DNA of 22,734 nucleotides from Pseudomonadota bacterium (GCA_023394655.1 JAEXAG010000081.1:1-22734); one strand, 5' to 3'. Positions 6,256 through 14,715 are shown, counted from the first letter of the stretch. Notes: generated by a model not told the origin, from the letters alone. Numbers and translations are program-made.

Positions 6256-6960
6256 GTGCAGAAACGTATCCTCATCGTCGACGACGAACCCGCGATCCGC
6301 GACATGGTGGCCTTCGCGCTGCGCAAGGGCGAGTACGAGCCGATCCATGCCGGCGATGCCCGCGAGGCGCAGACCGCCATCGCGGACCATCGCCCCGACC
6401 TCATCCTGCTCGACTGGATGCTGCCGGGCACCAGCGGACTGGATCTGGCCCGGCGCTGGCGCAAGGACAGCCTGACCCGTGACGTGCCGATCATCATGCT
6501 GACCGCGCGCGGCGAGGAGAACGATCGCGTGAGCGGGCTGGAAGCCGGCGTCGACGATTACGTGGTGAAGCCGTTCTCGGCCCGAGAGCTCCTGGCGCGG
6601 ATCCGTGCGGTGATGCGCCGCTCGCGCGAGGACGACGAGGAAGGCAGCGTCAGCATCGGCCAGCTGCGCATCGACGGCGCGGCCCACCGGGTGTTCGCCG
6701 AAACCGGGCCTGAGCCGGCCCCCGTGCAGATCGGCCCCACCGAATACCGCCTGCTGCACTTTTTCATGACCCATCCCGAGCGCGTCTACACCCGCTCGCA
6801 GCTGCTCGACCACGTCTGGGGTGGCAGCGTGTACGTGGAGGAGCGCACCGTGGACGTCCACATCCGCCGCCTGCGCAAGACGCTCGAGCCGTTCGGTCTC
6901 GACACCATGGTGCAGACCGTGCGCGGCGCGGGCTATCGCTTCTCCACCGCGGTCGGATGA
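6256..6960 (+). CDS. phoB: PhoB, phosphate-regulon response regulator
   Basis: PhoB is the DNA-binding partner of PhoR and activates phosphate-starvation genes. The receiver domain covers about residues 1-120 and the winged-helix output domain about 130-234, with family signatures GPTEYRLLHFFMTHPERVY and ERTVDVHIRRLRK, and a C-terminal VQTVRGAGYRFS. I place the start at GTG 6256, not the in-frame ATG at 6244. GGAAG lies 5 bases before the GTG, while the ATG has no ribosome site and would be only about 13 bases from the predicted transcript start. With the GTG start the phosphorylation site is Asp53 and other active residues are Asp9, Asp10, Thr83 and Lys105, the same numbers as in E. coli. 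It overlaps phoR by four bases. Confidence 0.95.
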   Translation: MQKRILIVDDEPAIRDMVAFALRKGEYEPIHAGDAREAQTAIADHRPDLILLDWMLPGTSGLDLARRWRKDSLTRDVPIIMLTARGEENDRVSGLEAGVDDYVVKPFSARELLARIRAVMRRSREDDEEGSVSIGQLRIDGAAHRVFAETGPEPAPVQIGPTEYRLLHFFMTHPERVYTRSQLLDHVWGGSVYVEERTVDVHIRRLRKTLEPFGLDTMVQTVRGAGYRFSTAVG

Positions 6961-8291
6961 GCCGAAGCACGCGCGAAGCCTGGCTGCGGACACTCGCCAC
7001 GCTCGCGCTGGTGCTGGTGCTGGCCGCGCTGGTCGGCGCGACCAGTGGCCATTTCTGGATGGCGCTGGCGCTGGCCGCGATCGGCATCCTCGGCTGGCAC
7101 TACTGGCGCCTTCGTACCATCCTGCTGCGCCTGAGCGCACGCCAGCGGGTGCAGTCGCCCGAGGGCAAGGGCATCTGGAACCAGCTCGAACGCCTGCTCT
7201 CGCGCTCGCAGCACGAGACCCGCGCGCAGCGCAAGCGGCTCATCTCGATGCTGCGCGCCTATCGCGCCGCCGCCACCGCCCTGCCCGACGCCATCGTCGT
7301 GGTGGACCGGAAGACCCGCAGGGCGCAGTGGTTCAACGAATCCGCCGAGCGGCTGCTCGGGCTGGCATGGCCGCGCGACCTGGAGGCCCCGATCACGCCG
7401 GTGCTGTCCGGCCTTTCGGTGCGCGACTGGCTCGACAGCGATCGCCGCGGCGAAGTGCTTTTGGACGAGGACTCTCCCGTCGATCCGTCGATCCGGCTGA
7501 CGCTGCGCCTGATCCCCTATTCCGATGAATACTGGCTGCTGGTCGCCCGCGATGTCAGCAAGCTGATGCGCCTGGAACAGATGCGCCGGGATTTCATCGC
7601 CAACGTGTCGCACGAGCTGCGCACGCCGCTGACCGTGCTCCACGGCTACCTCGACATGCTGGAGCCGGAGGACGAATCGCCCGAATGGTCGGGGATCGTG
7701 CCGGAGATGCGCCGCCAGTCCGACCGCATGAACCAGCTGGTCGAAGACCTGCTGGTGCTCTCGCGACTGGACGCGCACGAACGCTCGCCGGATGAAACCG
7801 TCCGCATGGTGCCGATGCTGGCCTCGCTCGAGCGCGAGGCGATCGCGCTCAGCCACGGCCGGCATCGCATCCGCGTGGAGGACACGGCGAACGTGGACCT
7901 GTGGGGCTCCACCAAGGAGCTGCACAGCGCCTTCTCCAACCTCGTCAGCAACGCGGTACGCTACACGCCCGCCGAAGGACGCATCGACATCCGCTTCCAG
8001 TCCTTGCCCGATGGCCGGGTCGCGTTGACGGTGACCGACAGCGGCTACGGCATCCCCGCCCAGCACATCCCGCGGCTGACCGAACGCTTCTACCGGGTTT
8101 CGACCAGCCGCTCGCGCGAGACGGGCGGTACCGGACTGGGCCTGGCGATCGCCAAGCACGTGCTCGGCCTGCACGGCGCCTACCTGGACATCACCAGCGA
8201 GGTGGGCATGGGCAGCCGCTTCGCCTGCGTGATGCCGCGCGATCGCGTCCGGCCGCGCATGGACCCCACTTCCCCGGACCCGACGACATGA
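6957..8291 (+). CDS. phoR: PhoR, phosphate-regulon sensor histidine kinase
   Basis: This is a membrane sensor kinase of 444 residues. Two transmembrane helices lie at about 10-28 and 31-50, with almost no periplasmic loop, as in E. coli PhoR. A linker and a PAS domain (about 100-200, PDAIVVVDRKTRRAQWFN) follow. The H-box FIANVSHELRTPL has the phosphorylated His219. The ATPase domain shows NLVSNAVRYTP, DSGYGIP and GGTGLGLAIAKH. In the family it phosphorylates PhoB when phosphate is low and removes the phosphate when the Pst-PhoU system reports plenty; no pst or phoU gene is in this window. Its ATG overlaps the phoB stop (ATGA), and its own stop overlaps the ppk start in the same way. Confidence 0.95.
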   Translation: MSRSTREAWLRTLATLALVLVLAALVGATSGHFWMALALAAIGILGWHYWRLRTILLRLSARQRVQSPEGKGIWNQLERLLSRSQHETRAQRKRLISMLRAYRAAATALPDAIVVVDRKTRRAQWFNESAERLLGLAWPRDLEAPITPVLSGLSVRDWLDSDRRGEVLLDEDSPVDPSIRLTLRLIPYSDEYWLLVARDVSKLMRLEQMRRDFIANVSHELRTPLTVLHGYLDMLEPEDESPEWSGIVPEMRRQSDRMNQLVEDLLVLSRLDAHERSPDETVRMVPMLASLEREAIALSHGRHRIRVEDTANVDLWGSTKELHSAFSNLVSNAVRYTPAEGRIDIRFQSLPDGRVALTVTDSGYGIPAQHIPRLTERFYRVSTSRSRETGGTGLGLAIAKHVLGLHGAYLDITSEVGMGSRFACVMPRDRVRPRMDPTSPDPTT

Positions 8292-10372
8292 GCAGTTCCC
8301 AAGAAGATTCCCTTCCGGACCTCGGCGACCCTTCGCTGCACTTCAACCGGGAGCTGTCCCAGCTCGACTTCAACTTCCGCGTCCTCGCCCAGGCACTGAA
8401 CCCGGAGGTGCCGCTGCTCGAACGCCTGCGGTATCTCTGCATTTCCTGCACCAACCTCGACGAATTCTTCGAGATCCGCGCGGCGACCGTCCGCCATGCC
8501 CAGGACCTCGGCATCAGCCGTGGCGCCGATGGCCTTTCCCACGGCGGCATCCTCTCGCGCATCCACGACCGCGCGGCGGAACTGGTGGCGGCGCAGTACC
8601 GCTGCTTCTACGCGGAACTGCGCCCGGCGCTGGACGCCGAAGGCATCCGACTGCTCGACCGCAGCGAGTGGAACCCCGCGCAGACCGAATGGCTGCGCCA
8701 GTATTTCCGCGACGAGATCATGCCGGTGCTGTCGCCGCTCGGCCTCGACCCGGCCCACCCGTTCCCGAAGATCCTCAACAAATCGCTGAACATCGTGGTG
8801 CGGCTGGAGGGACGCGATGCCTTCGGGCGCGAGGCCCATCTCGCCATCGTGCGCGCGCCGCGTTCCCTGCCGCGCATCATCCGCATGCCCGATGCCGACG
8901 GCGATGGCGACCGCTACCACGATTTCGTCTTCCTCTCCTCGCTGCTCGCGGCCTTCATGGACGAACTGTTCCCGGGGATGGAGGTAAAGGGGGCGTACCA
9001 GTTCCGCGTGACCCGCAACTCCGAGCTGATCGTGGACGAGGAGGATGTCGACAACCTCGCGCTGGCGCTGCGCGACGAGCTGGTCGGCCGCGGCTACCTG
9101 CGCGCGATGCGGCTGGAAATCGCCGAGGCCTGCCCGGCGGACATCGTGCAGATGCTGCTCGAGAACTTCGAGCTGACGGAGAACGCCGTCTACCGCATCA
9201 ACGGCCCGGTCAACCTCAACCGCGTGATCCAGGTGTACGACGAGGTGCGCCGGCCCGAACTGAAGTTCCCGCCGATGCATCCGCGCCAACTGGATGATTC
9301 GGAAACGATGATTTCCCGGATCTCGCGTGGCGACGTGCTGCTGCACCACCCCTTCGATGCGTTCACCCCGGTGCTGGAACTGATCCGCGAAGCCGCCGAG
9401 GATCCCTGCGTGCTGGCGATCAAGCAGACGCTGTACCGCACCGGCAAGGATTCCCCGATCGTCGACCACCTGGTGCAGGCGGCCCGCAACGGCAAGGACG
9501 TCACCGTCGTGGTGGAACTGCGCGCCCGCTTCGACGAGGAAGCCAACCTCGGGCTGGCCGACCGCCTCCAGGAAGCCGGCGTGCAGGTGGTGTATGGCGT
9601 GGTCGGCTACAAGACGCACGCCAAGATGCTGCTGGTGGTGCGGCGCGAATCCGCGGGGATGCGCCGCTACGTGCACCTGGGCACCGGCAACTACCACAGC
9701 GGCACCGCCCGCGTTTACACCGACGTGGGACTGTTCACCGCGGCCCCGGAGATCGGCGCCGACGTGCACCAGATCTTCCAGCAGCTCTCGGGCCTCGCGC
9801 CGGTGGTGGAACTGAAGCGATTGCTGCAATCGCCATTCACCCTCCACAGCGGGATGCTCGACCGCATCGCCCGCGAAGCCGAACACGCCCGCGCGGGCCG
9901 GCCGGCCCGGATCATCGCCAAGATGAACGCGCTCAACGAGCCCCGTGTGATCCGCGCGCTCTACGAGGCCTCCCGGGCCGGCGTGGAGATCGACCTCATC
10001 GTCCGCGGGGCCTGCACCCTGCGCCCCGGCGTGCCCGGGGTATCGGACAACATCCGCGTGCGCTCCATCGTCGGCCAGTTCCTCGAGCACCACCGCGTCT
10101 ACTGGTTCGCCAACGATGGCGAGCCGGACCTGTTCTGCTCGAGCGCCGATTGGCTCGAACGCAACCTGCTGCGCCGCGTCGAGACCTGCTTCCCGATCCT
10201 CGACCCGGTGCTCGCCGCGCGGGTGAAGGCGGAAACGCTGGACAACTACCTCGAGGACAACCAGAACGCGTGGGCGCTCCTGCCCGATGGCCGCTACGAG
10301 CGGATCGAGCCGGAAGAAAATGCCCCGCCCCATTCCGCTCAGGCCGCCTTGCTTGCCAGAATAGGCGGATGA
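8288..10372 (+). CDS. ppk1: Polyphosphate kinase 1
   Basis: The enzyme reversibly polymerises the gamma-phosphate of ATP into long polyphosphate, usually at the membrane. Length is 694 residues, typical of PPK1. The N-terminal domain begins at about 18 with FNRELSQLDFNFRVL, followed by the LNPE/TNLDEFFEIR segments. Catalytic-core motifs include LLHHPFDAF (351-359), AIKQTLYRT (377-385) and YKTHAKML (441-448). His444 corresponds to the autophosphorylated histidine, and His601 in FLEHHRVYWF corresponds to the second essential histidine. HLGTGNYHSGTARVYTD is also present. The start ATG overlaps the phoR stop and the TGA overlaps the ppx start, so all four genes probably form one mRNA with coupled translation. 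Confidence 0.96.
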   Translation: MSSSQEDSLPDLGDPSLHFNRELSQLDFNFRVLAQALNPEVPLLERLRYLCISCTNLDEFFEIRAATVRHAQDLGISRGADGLSHGGILSRIHDRAAELVAAQYRCFYAELRPALDAEGIRLLDRSEWNPAQTEWLRQYFRDEIMPVLSPLGLDPAHPFPKILNKSLNIVVRLEGRDAFGREAHLAIVRAPRSLPRIIRMPDADGDGDRYHDFVFLSSLLAAFMDELFPGMEVKGAYQFRVTRNSELIVDEEDVDNLALALRDELVGRGYLRAMRLEIAEACPADIVQMLLENFELTENAVYRINGPVNLNRVIQVYDEVRRPELKFPPMHPRQLDDSETMISRISRGDVLLHHPFDAFTPVLELIREAAEDPCVLAIKQTLYRTGKDSPIVDHLVQAARNGKDVTVVVELRARFDEEANLGLADRLQEAGVQVVYGVVGYKTHAKMLLVVRRESAGMRRYVHLGTGNYHSGTARVYTDVGLFTAAPEIGADVHQIFQQLSGLAPVVELKRLLQSPFTLHSGMLDRIAREAEHARAGRPARIIAKMNALNEPRVIRALYEASRAGVEIDLIVRGACTLRPGVPGVSDNIRVRSIVGQFLEHHRVYWFANDGEPDLFCSSADWLERNLLRRVETCFPILDPVLAARVKAETLDNYLEDNQNAWALLPDGRYERIEPEENAPPHSAQAALLARIGG

Positions 10373-11907
10373 TGCCGACGATCCGACGCACCGCGCTCAG
10401 CGCGCCGCTCCCGCTCGAGGAAGGCGACCTGATGGCCGCCATCGACCTGGGCTCGAACAGCTTCCACATGATCGTGGCCCGCTACGCCCAGGGGCAGTTC
10501 CGGGTGGTGGACCGGTTGCGCGAGATGGTGCGGATGGCCGAAGGCCTCGATGGCCGCGGCGGACTGACCGCGGCGGCCCGTGAACGCGCACTGGACTGCC
10601 TGTCGCGCTTCGGCGAGCGGGTCCGCGACATCCCCGCCGGCCGGGTGCGCGCCATCGCCACCAACTCCGTGCGCCAGCTGCGCGATCCGCAGGCCTTCCT
10701 CGTCCCGGCGGAAGCCGCGCTCGGCCACATCATCGAAATCGTTTCCGGCCGCGAGGAAGCCCGGCTGGTCTATCTCGGAGTGGCGCAGGCGCAGGCCTCG
10801 GATCCGGGCGAGCTGCGGCTGGTGCTGGACATCGGCGGCGGTTCCACGGAATGCATCATCGGCAGCGGCCTCGACGCCATCGAGCGCGAGAGCCTGCAGA
10901 TGGGCTGCGTCGCAACCACGCGTCGCTTCTTCGCCAACGGCAAGCTCGGGCGCAAGAAGTGGAAGCTGGCCTCGGACGAACTGGCCGCCGAGTTCCAGCA
11001 GTTCGCGCAGCATTACCGCCAGCTCGGCTGGAACGACGTGCTGGGTTCTTCCGGCACGATCAAGGCGATCGGCAAGATCTGCGCGGAAATGCGCCTGACC
11101 AAGGGCGCGATCACCGCCGAGGCGCTGCCGCAGGTGCGCGAACGGCTGCTGGATGCCGACCACATCGACCGCATCGACCTGCCGGGTTTGTCCAACGAAC
11201 GCCGTCCGGTGATCGCCGGCGGCATCCTCGTGCTGGAAGCGGCCTTCAATGCGCTCGGCATCGAGCGGATGACGGTGAGCCGCGCGGCGATGCGCGAGGG
11301 CATCATCTTCGACATGATCGGCCGCGGCAGCGGCGACGACCCGCGCGACGCGGCGATCGACCGCCTGATGGCACGCTACGACGTGGACGAGGCCCAGGCC
11401 GAGCGCGTCGAAGCCACCGCCATGCACCTGTTCGACCAGGTCGCCGCCGACTGGCAGCTGGAAGCCGAAGACCGCGCCAAGCTGGGCTGGGCCGCGTGGC
11501 TGCATGAAATCGGCCTGGCCGTCGCGCACAGCCAGTACCAGGTCCACGGCGCCTACCTGCTGGAACACTCCGACATTTCCGGCTTCACCCGCCAGCAGCA
11601 GCAGGTGCTGTCGGTGCTGGTGCGCTGCCAGCGCCGCAGCATCCCGCGCAGTGCCTTCGATGCCGTGCCCGACCGCCTGCTGCTGCGCACCCGACGGATC
11701 GCCGCCCTGCTGCGGCTGGCGGTCACCCTGCACCGCTCGCACGAGGCGCTGGAGCCATCGGTATTGCGACTGCATGCCGATGGTCCGCAGCTGGTGCTCT
11801 CGGTACCGCCGCGTTGGCTGGAAGCCCGCCCGCTGCTGCGCACCGACCTTTCCGGCGAGCCGGACGACATGCGCGCGCTCGGCATCGAGTTCAGCATCGC
11901 GGATTGA
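10369..11907 (+). CDS. ppx: Exopolyphosphatase (Ppx/GppA family)
   Basis: The enzyme removes terminal phosphate from polyphosphate chains; the family also includes GppA, which hydrolyses pppGpp. The 512-residue length fits Ppx. Nucleotide-fold motifs are AAIDLGSNSFHMIVA (23-37) and VLDIGGGSTECIIG (152-165). The segment SGREEARL (126-133) holds the likely catalytic glutamate. A C-terminal HD-like helical domain follows (WLHEIGLAVAHSQY, then GAYLLEHSDISGF). ATG codons at 10369 and 10372 are both possible starts; the first overlaps the ppk stop by ATGA. Being next to ppk favours Ppx over GppA. The stop codon forms a palindrome with that of the convergent HutD gene. Confidence 0.93.
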   Translation: MMPTIRRTALSAPLPLEEGDLMAAIDLGSNSFHMIVARYAQGQFRVVDRLREMVRMAEGLDGRGGLTAAARERALDCLSRFGERVRDIPAGRVRAIATNSVRQLRDPQAFLVPAEAALGHIIEIVSGREEARLVYLGVAQAQASDPGELRLVLDIGGGSTECIIGSGLDAIERESLQMGCVATTRRFFANGKLGRKKWKLASDELAAEFQQFAQHYRQLGWNDVLGSSGTIKAIGKICAEMRLTKGAITAEALPQVRERLLDADHIDRIDLPGLSNERRPVIAGGILVLEAAFNALGIERMTVSRAAMREGIIFDMIGRGSGDDPRDAAIDRLMARYDVDEAQAERVEATAMHLFDQVAADWQLEAEDRAKLGWAAWLHEIGLAVAHSQYQVHGAYLLEHSDISGFTRQQQQVLSVLVRCQRRSIPRSAFDAVPDRLLLRTRRIAALLRLAVTLHRSHEALEPSVLRLHADGPQLVLSVPPRWLEARPLLRTDLSGEPDDMRALGIEFSIAD

Positions 11908-11916
11908 GCGCGCTCA
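11905..11916. repeat. 12-base palindrome containing two convergent stop codons
   Basis: TGAGCGCGCTCA is a perfect palindrome. Its first three bases are the ppx stop and its last three are the reverse complement of the HutD stop. There is no T-run, so an intrinsic terminator is not supported. The two genes end with only six bases between them. Confidence 0.7.
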
Positions 11917-12507
11917 GCCTGTCGCGACGGGCCGGATTCTGACGACGATGGCGCTTCCGCTGGCCTCCAGGCGCAGTTTCCGACGCTGCGGACGCGGGTG
12001 CAGCAGCAGCGTGTCGCCGGAGGCGAGGTGCAATCCGTCCACGTCCGGGCATTCGATGCGCCCTGCCTGCAGATGCACGGCCCAGGTTTCCCCGGGCTCC
12101 GCGCAGACGACGCTGCCGCCCACCAAGGGACGCAGCCACAGCTCCGCCTGGCAACGGGCGCGGGACCACATCAGGTTGAAATCGGTGGTCGGGCCGTCCA
12201 GCAGCCGGCAATCCAGGGCATCGTCGCCGCCGAAACGCAGCCGCGGGCTCACCGGGTCGAGCCGGTGGCGGCGGCCATCGGCGAAATCCAGCGCCATCCC
12301 CGCACCGGAAAGCAGGACGATTTCCCGGTCGATGCCGGGGAAAGCGGAAAACGGCCCATCGGCCTCGACTTCTGCAACCGAAAGGCGCCAGTCCCAGCCG
12401 GTGCCGGCGTTTTCCGGACCACGCGCGATTTCGCGGGTCCAGCCGCCGCCGTTGCGCCAGGGCTGGCGCAGGTTGCCTTCAAGCGGCAGGTGCTCGAGTC
12501 CCTCCAT
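11914..12507 (-). CDS. HutD/Ves family cupin protein
   Basis: The 197-residue protein belongs to the HutD/Ves family of bicupins. The N-terminal motif PWRNGGGWTREIARG (16-30) is diagnostic, followed by WDWRLSVAEV and GPFSAFPGIDREIVLLSG. HutD genes usually accompany histidine-utilisation genes and seem to limit pathway overactivity; Ves is linked to cold growth. No hut gene is present here, so the role is open. The ATG at 12507 fits family length but has no ribosome binding site close upstream; a GGGAGG lies about 17 bases before it and another GGAGG starts inside codon 2. The start may therefore be wrong by a few codons. The gene is convergent with ppx. Confidence 0.85.
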   Translation of the reverse strand: MEGLEHLPLEGNLRQPWRNGGGWTREIARGPENAGTGWDWRLSVAEVEADGPFSAFPGIDREIVLLSGAGMALDFADGRRHRLDPVSPRLRFGGDDALDCRLLDGPTTDFNLMWSRARCQAELWLRPLVGGSVVCAEPGETWAVHLQAGRIECPDVDGLHLASGDTLLLHPRPQRRKLRLEASGSAIVVRIRPVATG

Positions 12508-12542
12508 GGACCGAGTGTAAACGCCTCCCGATGGAGGATGGG

Positions 12543-12572
12543 CATGCGGTGTGCCTCCCTTCGCACCGCATG
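12543..12572. repeat. 9-base inverted repeat between the hutD-like and comEA-like genes
   Basis: CATGCGGTG (12543-12551) and CACCGCATG (12564-12572) are perfect complements with a 12-base loop. The 173-base gap 12508-12680 holds no gene. A second small hairpin, CGACA-TCCG-TGTCG, follows close by. Neither has a T-run on the minus strand. It may be a structure at the 3' end of the comEA transcript or an operator. Confidence 0.4.
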
Positions 12573-12680
12573 GCCACGACATCCGTGTCGGGACTTCCAT
12601 GTTCCGGCTTACAGCCTGTCCTGTCGGGGCATCCTGCCCCCGCACCGTCCATTCCGTGATCGGTGCTTGTTGCCTGCGAA

Positions 12681-13055
12681 TCAGCGTCGCCCGGATCGAC
12701 CCGCGTCGGCGCCGGAGACACCGCCGCCACGTGCCGTTTCCCGGCCGCCATCCAGCAGGATTCGGTCGCGATTGCGCTCCACGGTCTTCAGGCCCACGCC
12801 CTTCACCATGGCCAGTTGCTCGACGCTGCGGAAACTGCCGTGCTCGCGCCGGTAATCCACGATGGCCTTGGCCTTGACCGGCCCGACGTGCTCGAGCGCC
12901 GCGGCCAGCGTCTCGGCATCCGCGGTGTTGATGTTGACCCGATCCAGCGCCCACGCCGGCGCGGCCAGCAGCAACCACGCCAACAGACACAGCGTGGCGA
13001 CGAAGTGCCTCGCATTGCGTCGCCGGGCATCGGCATGGAAAGGGAAATTCGACAT
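12681..13055 (-). CDS. ComEA-like exported helix-hairpin-helix DNA-binding protein
   Basis: The 124-residue protein has a signal peptide (charged 10-17, hydrophobic 18-33, likely cleavage after AWA at 36). This is followed by a ComEA-type DNA-binding domain: VNINTADAETLAAAL (40-54), hairpin HVGPVKAKAIVDYR and a second hairpin VKGVGLKTVERNRDRIL (84-100). In Gram-negative bacteria such single-domain ComEA proteins sit in the periplasm, bind incoming DNA and help pull it in during natural transformation with type IV pili. The last 20 residues are Gly/Arg-rich and probably unstructured. The ATG at 13055 is chosen because it gives a proper signal peptide; a longer reading frame to 13202 would add an unlikely N-terminus. 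A palindromic site lies about 60 bases upstream. Confidence 0.88.
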   Translation of the reverse strand: MSNFPFHADARRRNARHFVATLCLLAWLLLAAPAWALDRVNINTADAETLAAALEHVGPVKAKAIVDYRREHGSFRSVEQLAMVKGVGLKTVERNRDRILLDGGRETARGGGVSGADAGRSGRR

Positions 13056-13113
13056 GGCCACCACGTTAGCCGCCCGACGCGCCGGGTGCTGCAGGGCAAC
13101 ATCCCGACATCGC

Positions 13114-13129
13114 GTAGGAAAATTCCTAC
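13114..13129. promoter_or_regulatory. Perfect palindrome, candidate operator between comEA and the dipeptidase gene
   Basis: GTAGGAA (13114-13120) and TTCCTAC (13123-13129) are perfect complements separated by AA. The site is AT-rich compared with its surroundings. It lies 59 bases before the comEA start and 88 bases before the dipeptidase start, in a divergent intergenic region. The size and symmetry fit a dimeric repressor or activator site. The regulator is unknown to me. Confidence 0.5.
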
Positions 13130-13216
13130 CCAACGCCTCGACGCTGGCCCGGCTCACCGGCGCGCAACGGACGGCTCGGTAGAATTCCGAGTTTCCCCTC
13201 ATGAGCGGAGTGCCCG

Positions 13217-14710
13217 ATGGACGCCAACAGGATCAGCCAGTTCGTCAACGACAAATGGGATGCCGAGATCGTCCCGCAGCTGGTCGAATACATCGCCATC
13301 CCCAACAAGTCGCCGATGTTCGATGCCCAGTGGCGCGAACACGGCTACATGGACCAGGCGGTGGCGTTGATGGAAACCTGGGCGCGCGCGCAGGACATCC
13401 CCGGAATGGAGGTGGAAGTGGTCCGCCTCGGTGATCGCACGCCGCTGATCTACATTGACATCCCGGCCAGTGGCGAGGGCAGCGGCGAGGATTGCGTGCT
13501 GCTCTACGGCCATCTGGACAAGCAGCCGGAAATGACCGGCTGGGACGAGGATCTCGGCCCGTGGAAGCCGGTGCTGCGCGGCGACAAGCTGTACGGCCGT
13601 GGCGGCGCGGATGACGGCTACGCGATCTACGGCTCGCTTACCGCGGTGATGGCGCTGCGCGAGCAGGGCCTGCCGCACGCACGCTGCGTGGTGCTGATCG
13701 AAGCCTGCGAGGAATCCGGCAGCTACGACCTGCCCGCCTACGTCGATCACCTGGCCGATCGCATAGGCAAGCCGTCGCTGGTGGTCTGCCTGGATTCGGG
13801 CTGCGGCAACTACGAGCAGCTGTGGTGCACCACGTCCCTGCGCGGTCTGGCCGGCGGCAACCTGCGGGTGGACGTGCTCGGCGAGGGCGTGCACTCGGGC
13901 GATGCCTCGGGCATCGTGCCGTCGAGCTGGCGCCTGCTGCGCCAGTTGCTCTCGCGCGTGGAGGACGAAGCCAGCGGCCGGATCACGCTGGACGGCCTGC
14001 ATGTGGACATCCCGGCCGAACGCGTCGAACAGGCACGCCAGGCCGCCGAGGTGCTGGGCGACGAGGTGTTCGACAAGTTCCCGCTCGTGGAGGGCCTGCG
14101 TCCGATGGCCGAGGACAACGCCGAGCGCGTGCTCAACCGCACCTGGCGCCCGGCACTCTCGATCACCGGCATCGACGGCCTGCCCTCGCTGGACTCCGCC
14201 GGCAACGTGCTGCGCCCCTTCACCGCCGCCAAGCTCTCGCTGCGCCTGCCGCCGACGCTCGACGGCGATGCCGCCGGCCAGCTGCTGCGCGACACGCTGC
14301 TGGCCGATCCGCCGAACGGCGCCAAGGTCGGCTTCGAGCTGGAGAAGTCCTCTTCCGGCTGGAATGCGCCGGCGCTTTCGCCGTGGCTGGAACAGGCCAT
14401 CGAGGATGCCAGCAAGGTCTGCTTCGGCAAATCGGCGATGTACATGGGCGAAGGCGGCTCGATCCCCTTCATGGGCATGCTGGGCGAGAAGTTCCCCGGC
14501 GCGCAGTTCATGATCACCGGCGTGCTCGGCCCGCATTCCAACGCACACGGCCCCAACGAGTTCCTGCACATTCCGATGGGCAAGAAGGTGACCGCGGCCG
14601 TGGCGCACGTGATCGCGGCGCACCACGCGGCCAGTGCCCGCGGCGAAACCTCGGGCAGCGCGGTCGCGGCGGACAGCGGCACCCGCCACGGGGACCACGG
14701 CTGCTGCTGA
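13217..14710 (+). CDS. M20 family zinc dipeptidase
   Basis: This is a cytosolic metallopeptidase of 497 residues related to the CNDP-type nonspecific dipeptidases. The metal site is visible as YGHLDKQP (His99, Asp101), GRGGADDG (Asp132 or Asp133 bridging), EACEESGS (catalytic Glu165 and metal Glu166), CLDSG (Asp193) and the late HSNAHGPNE histidine. The dimerisation lid lies roughly between residues 205 and 385. The ATG at 13217 has GGAG about 7 bases before it, which decides the start. A 29-residue tail (from about 469) ends in HGDHGCC, rich in His and Cys and outside the usual fold. No neighbouring gene suggests the substrate; recycling of small peptides is inferred. The promoter was not clear: TAGAAT lies about 30 bases before the ATG, without a good -35. 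Confidence 0.92.
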   Translation: MDANRISQFVNDKWDAEIVPQLVEYIAIPNKSPMFDAQWREHGYMDQAVALMETWARAQDIPGMEVEVVRLGDRTPLIYIDIPASGEGSGEDCVLLYGHLDKQPEMTGWDEDLGPWKPVLRGDKLYGRGGADDGYAIYGSLTAVMALREQGLPHARCVVLIEACEESGSYDLPAYVDHLADRIGKPSLVVCLDSGCGNYEQLWCTTSLRGLAGGNLRVDVLGEGVHSGDASGIVPSSWRLLRQLLSRVEDEASGRITLDGLHVDIPAERVEQARQAAEVLGDEVFDKFPLVEGLRPMAEDNAERVLNRTWRPALSITGIDGLPSLDSAGNVLRPFTAAKLSLRLPPTLDGDAAGQLLRDTLLADPPNGAKVGFELEKSSSGWNAPALSPWLEQAIEDASKVCFGKSAMYMGEGGSIPFMGMLGEKFPGAQFMITGVLGPHSNAHGPNEFLHIPMGKKVTAAVAHVIAAHHAASARGETSGSAVAADSGTRHGDHGCC

Positions 14711-14715
14711 GGGCC

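Noticed and set aside
8180..10333. 717-residue open frame antisense to ppk
   Set aside because: It mirrors a strongly conserved gene codon by codon and shows no domain; high GC removes stop codons in this frame.
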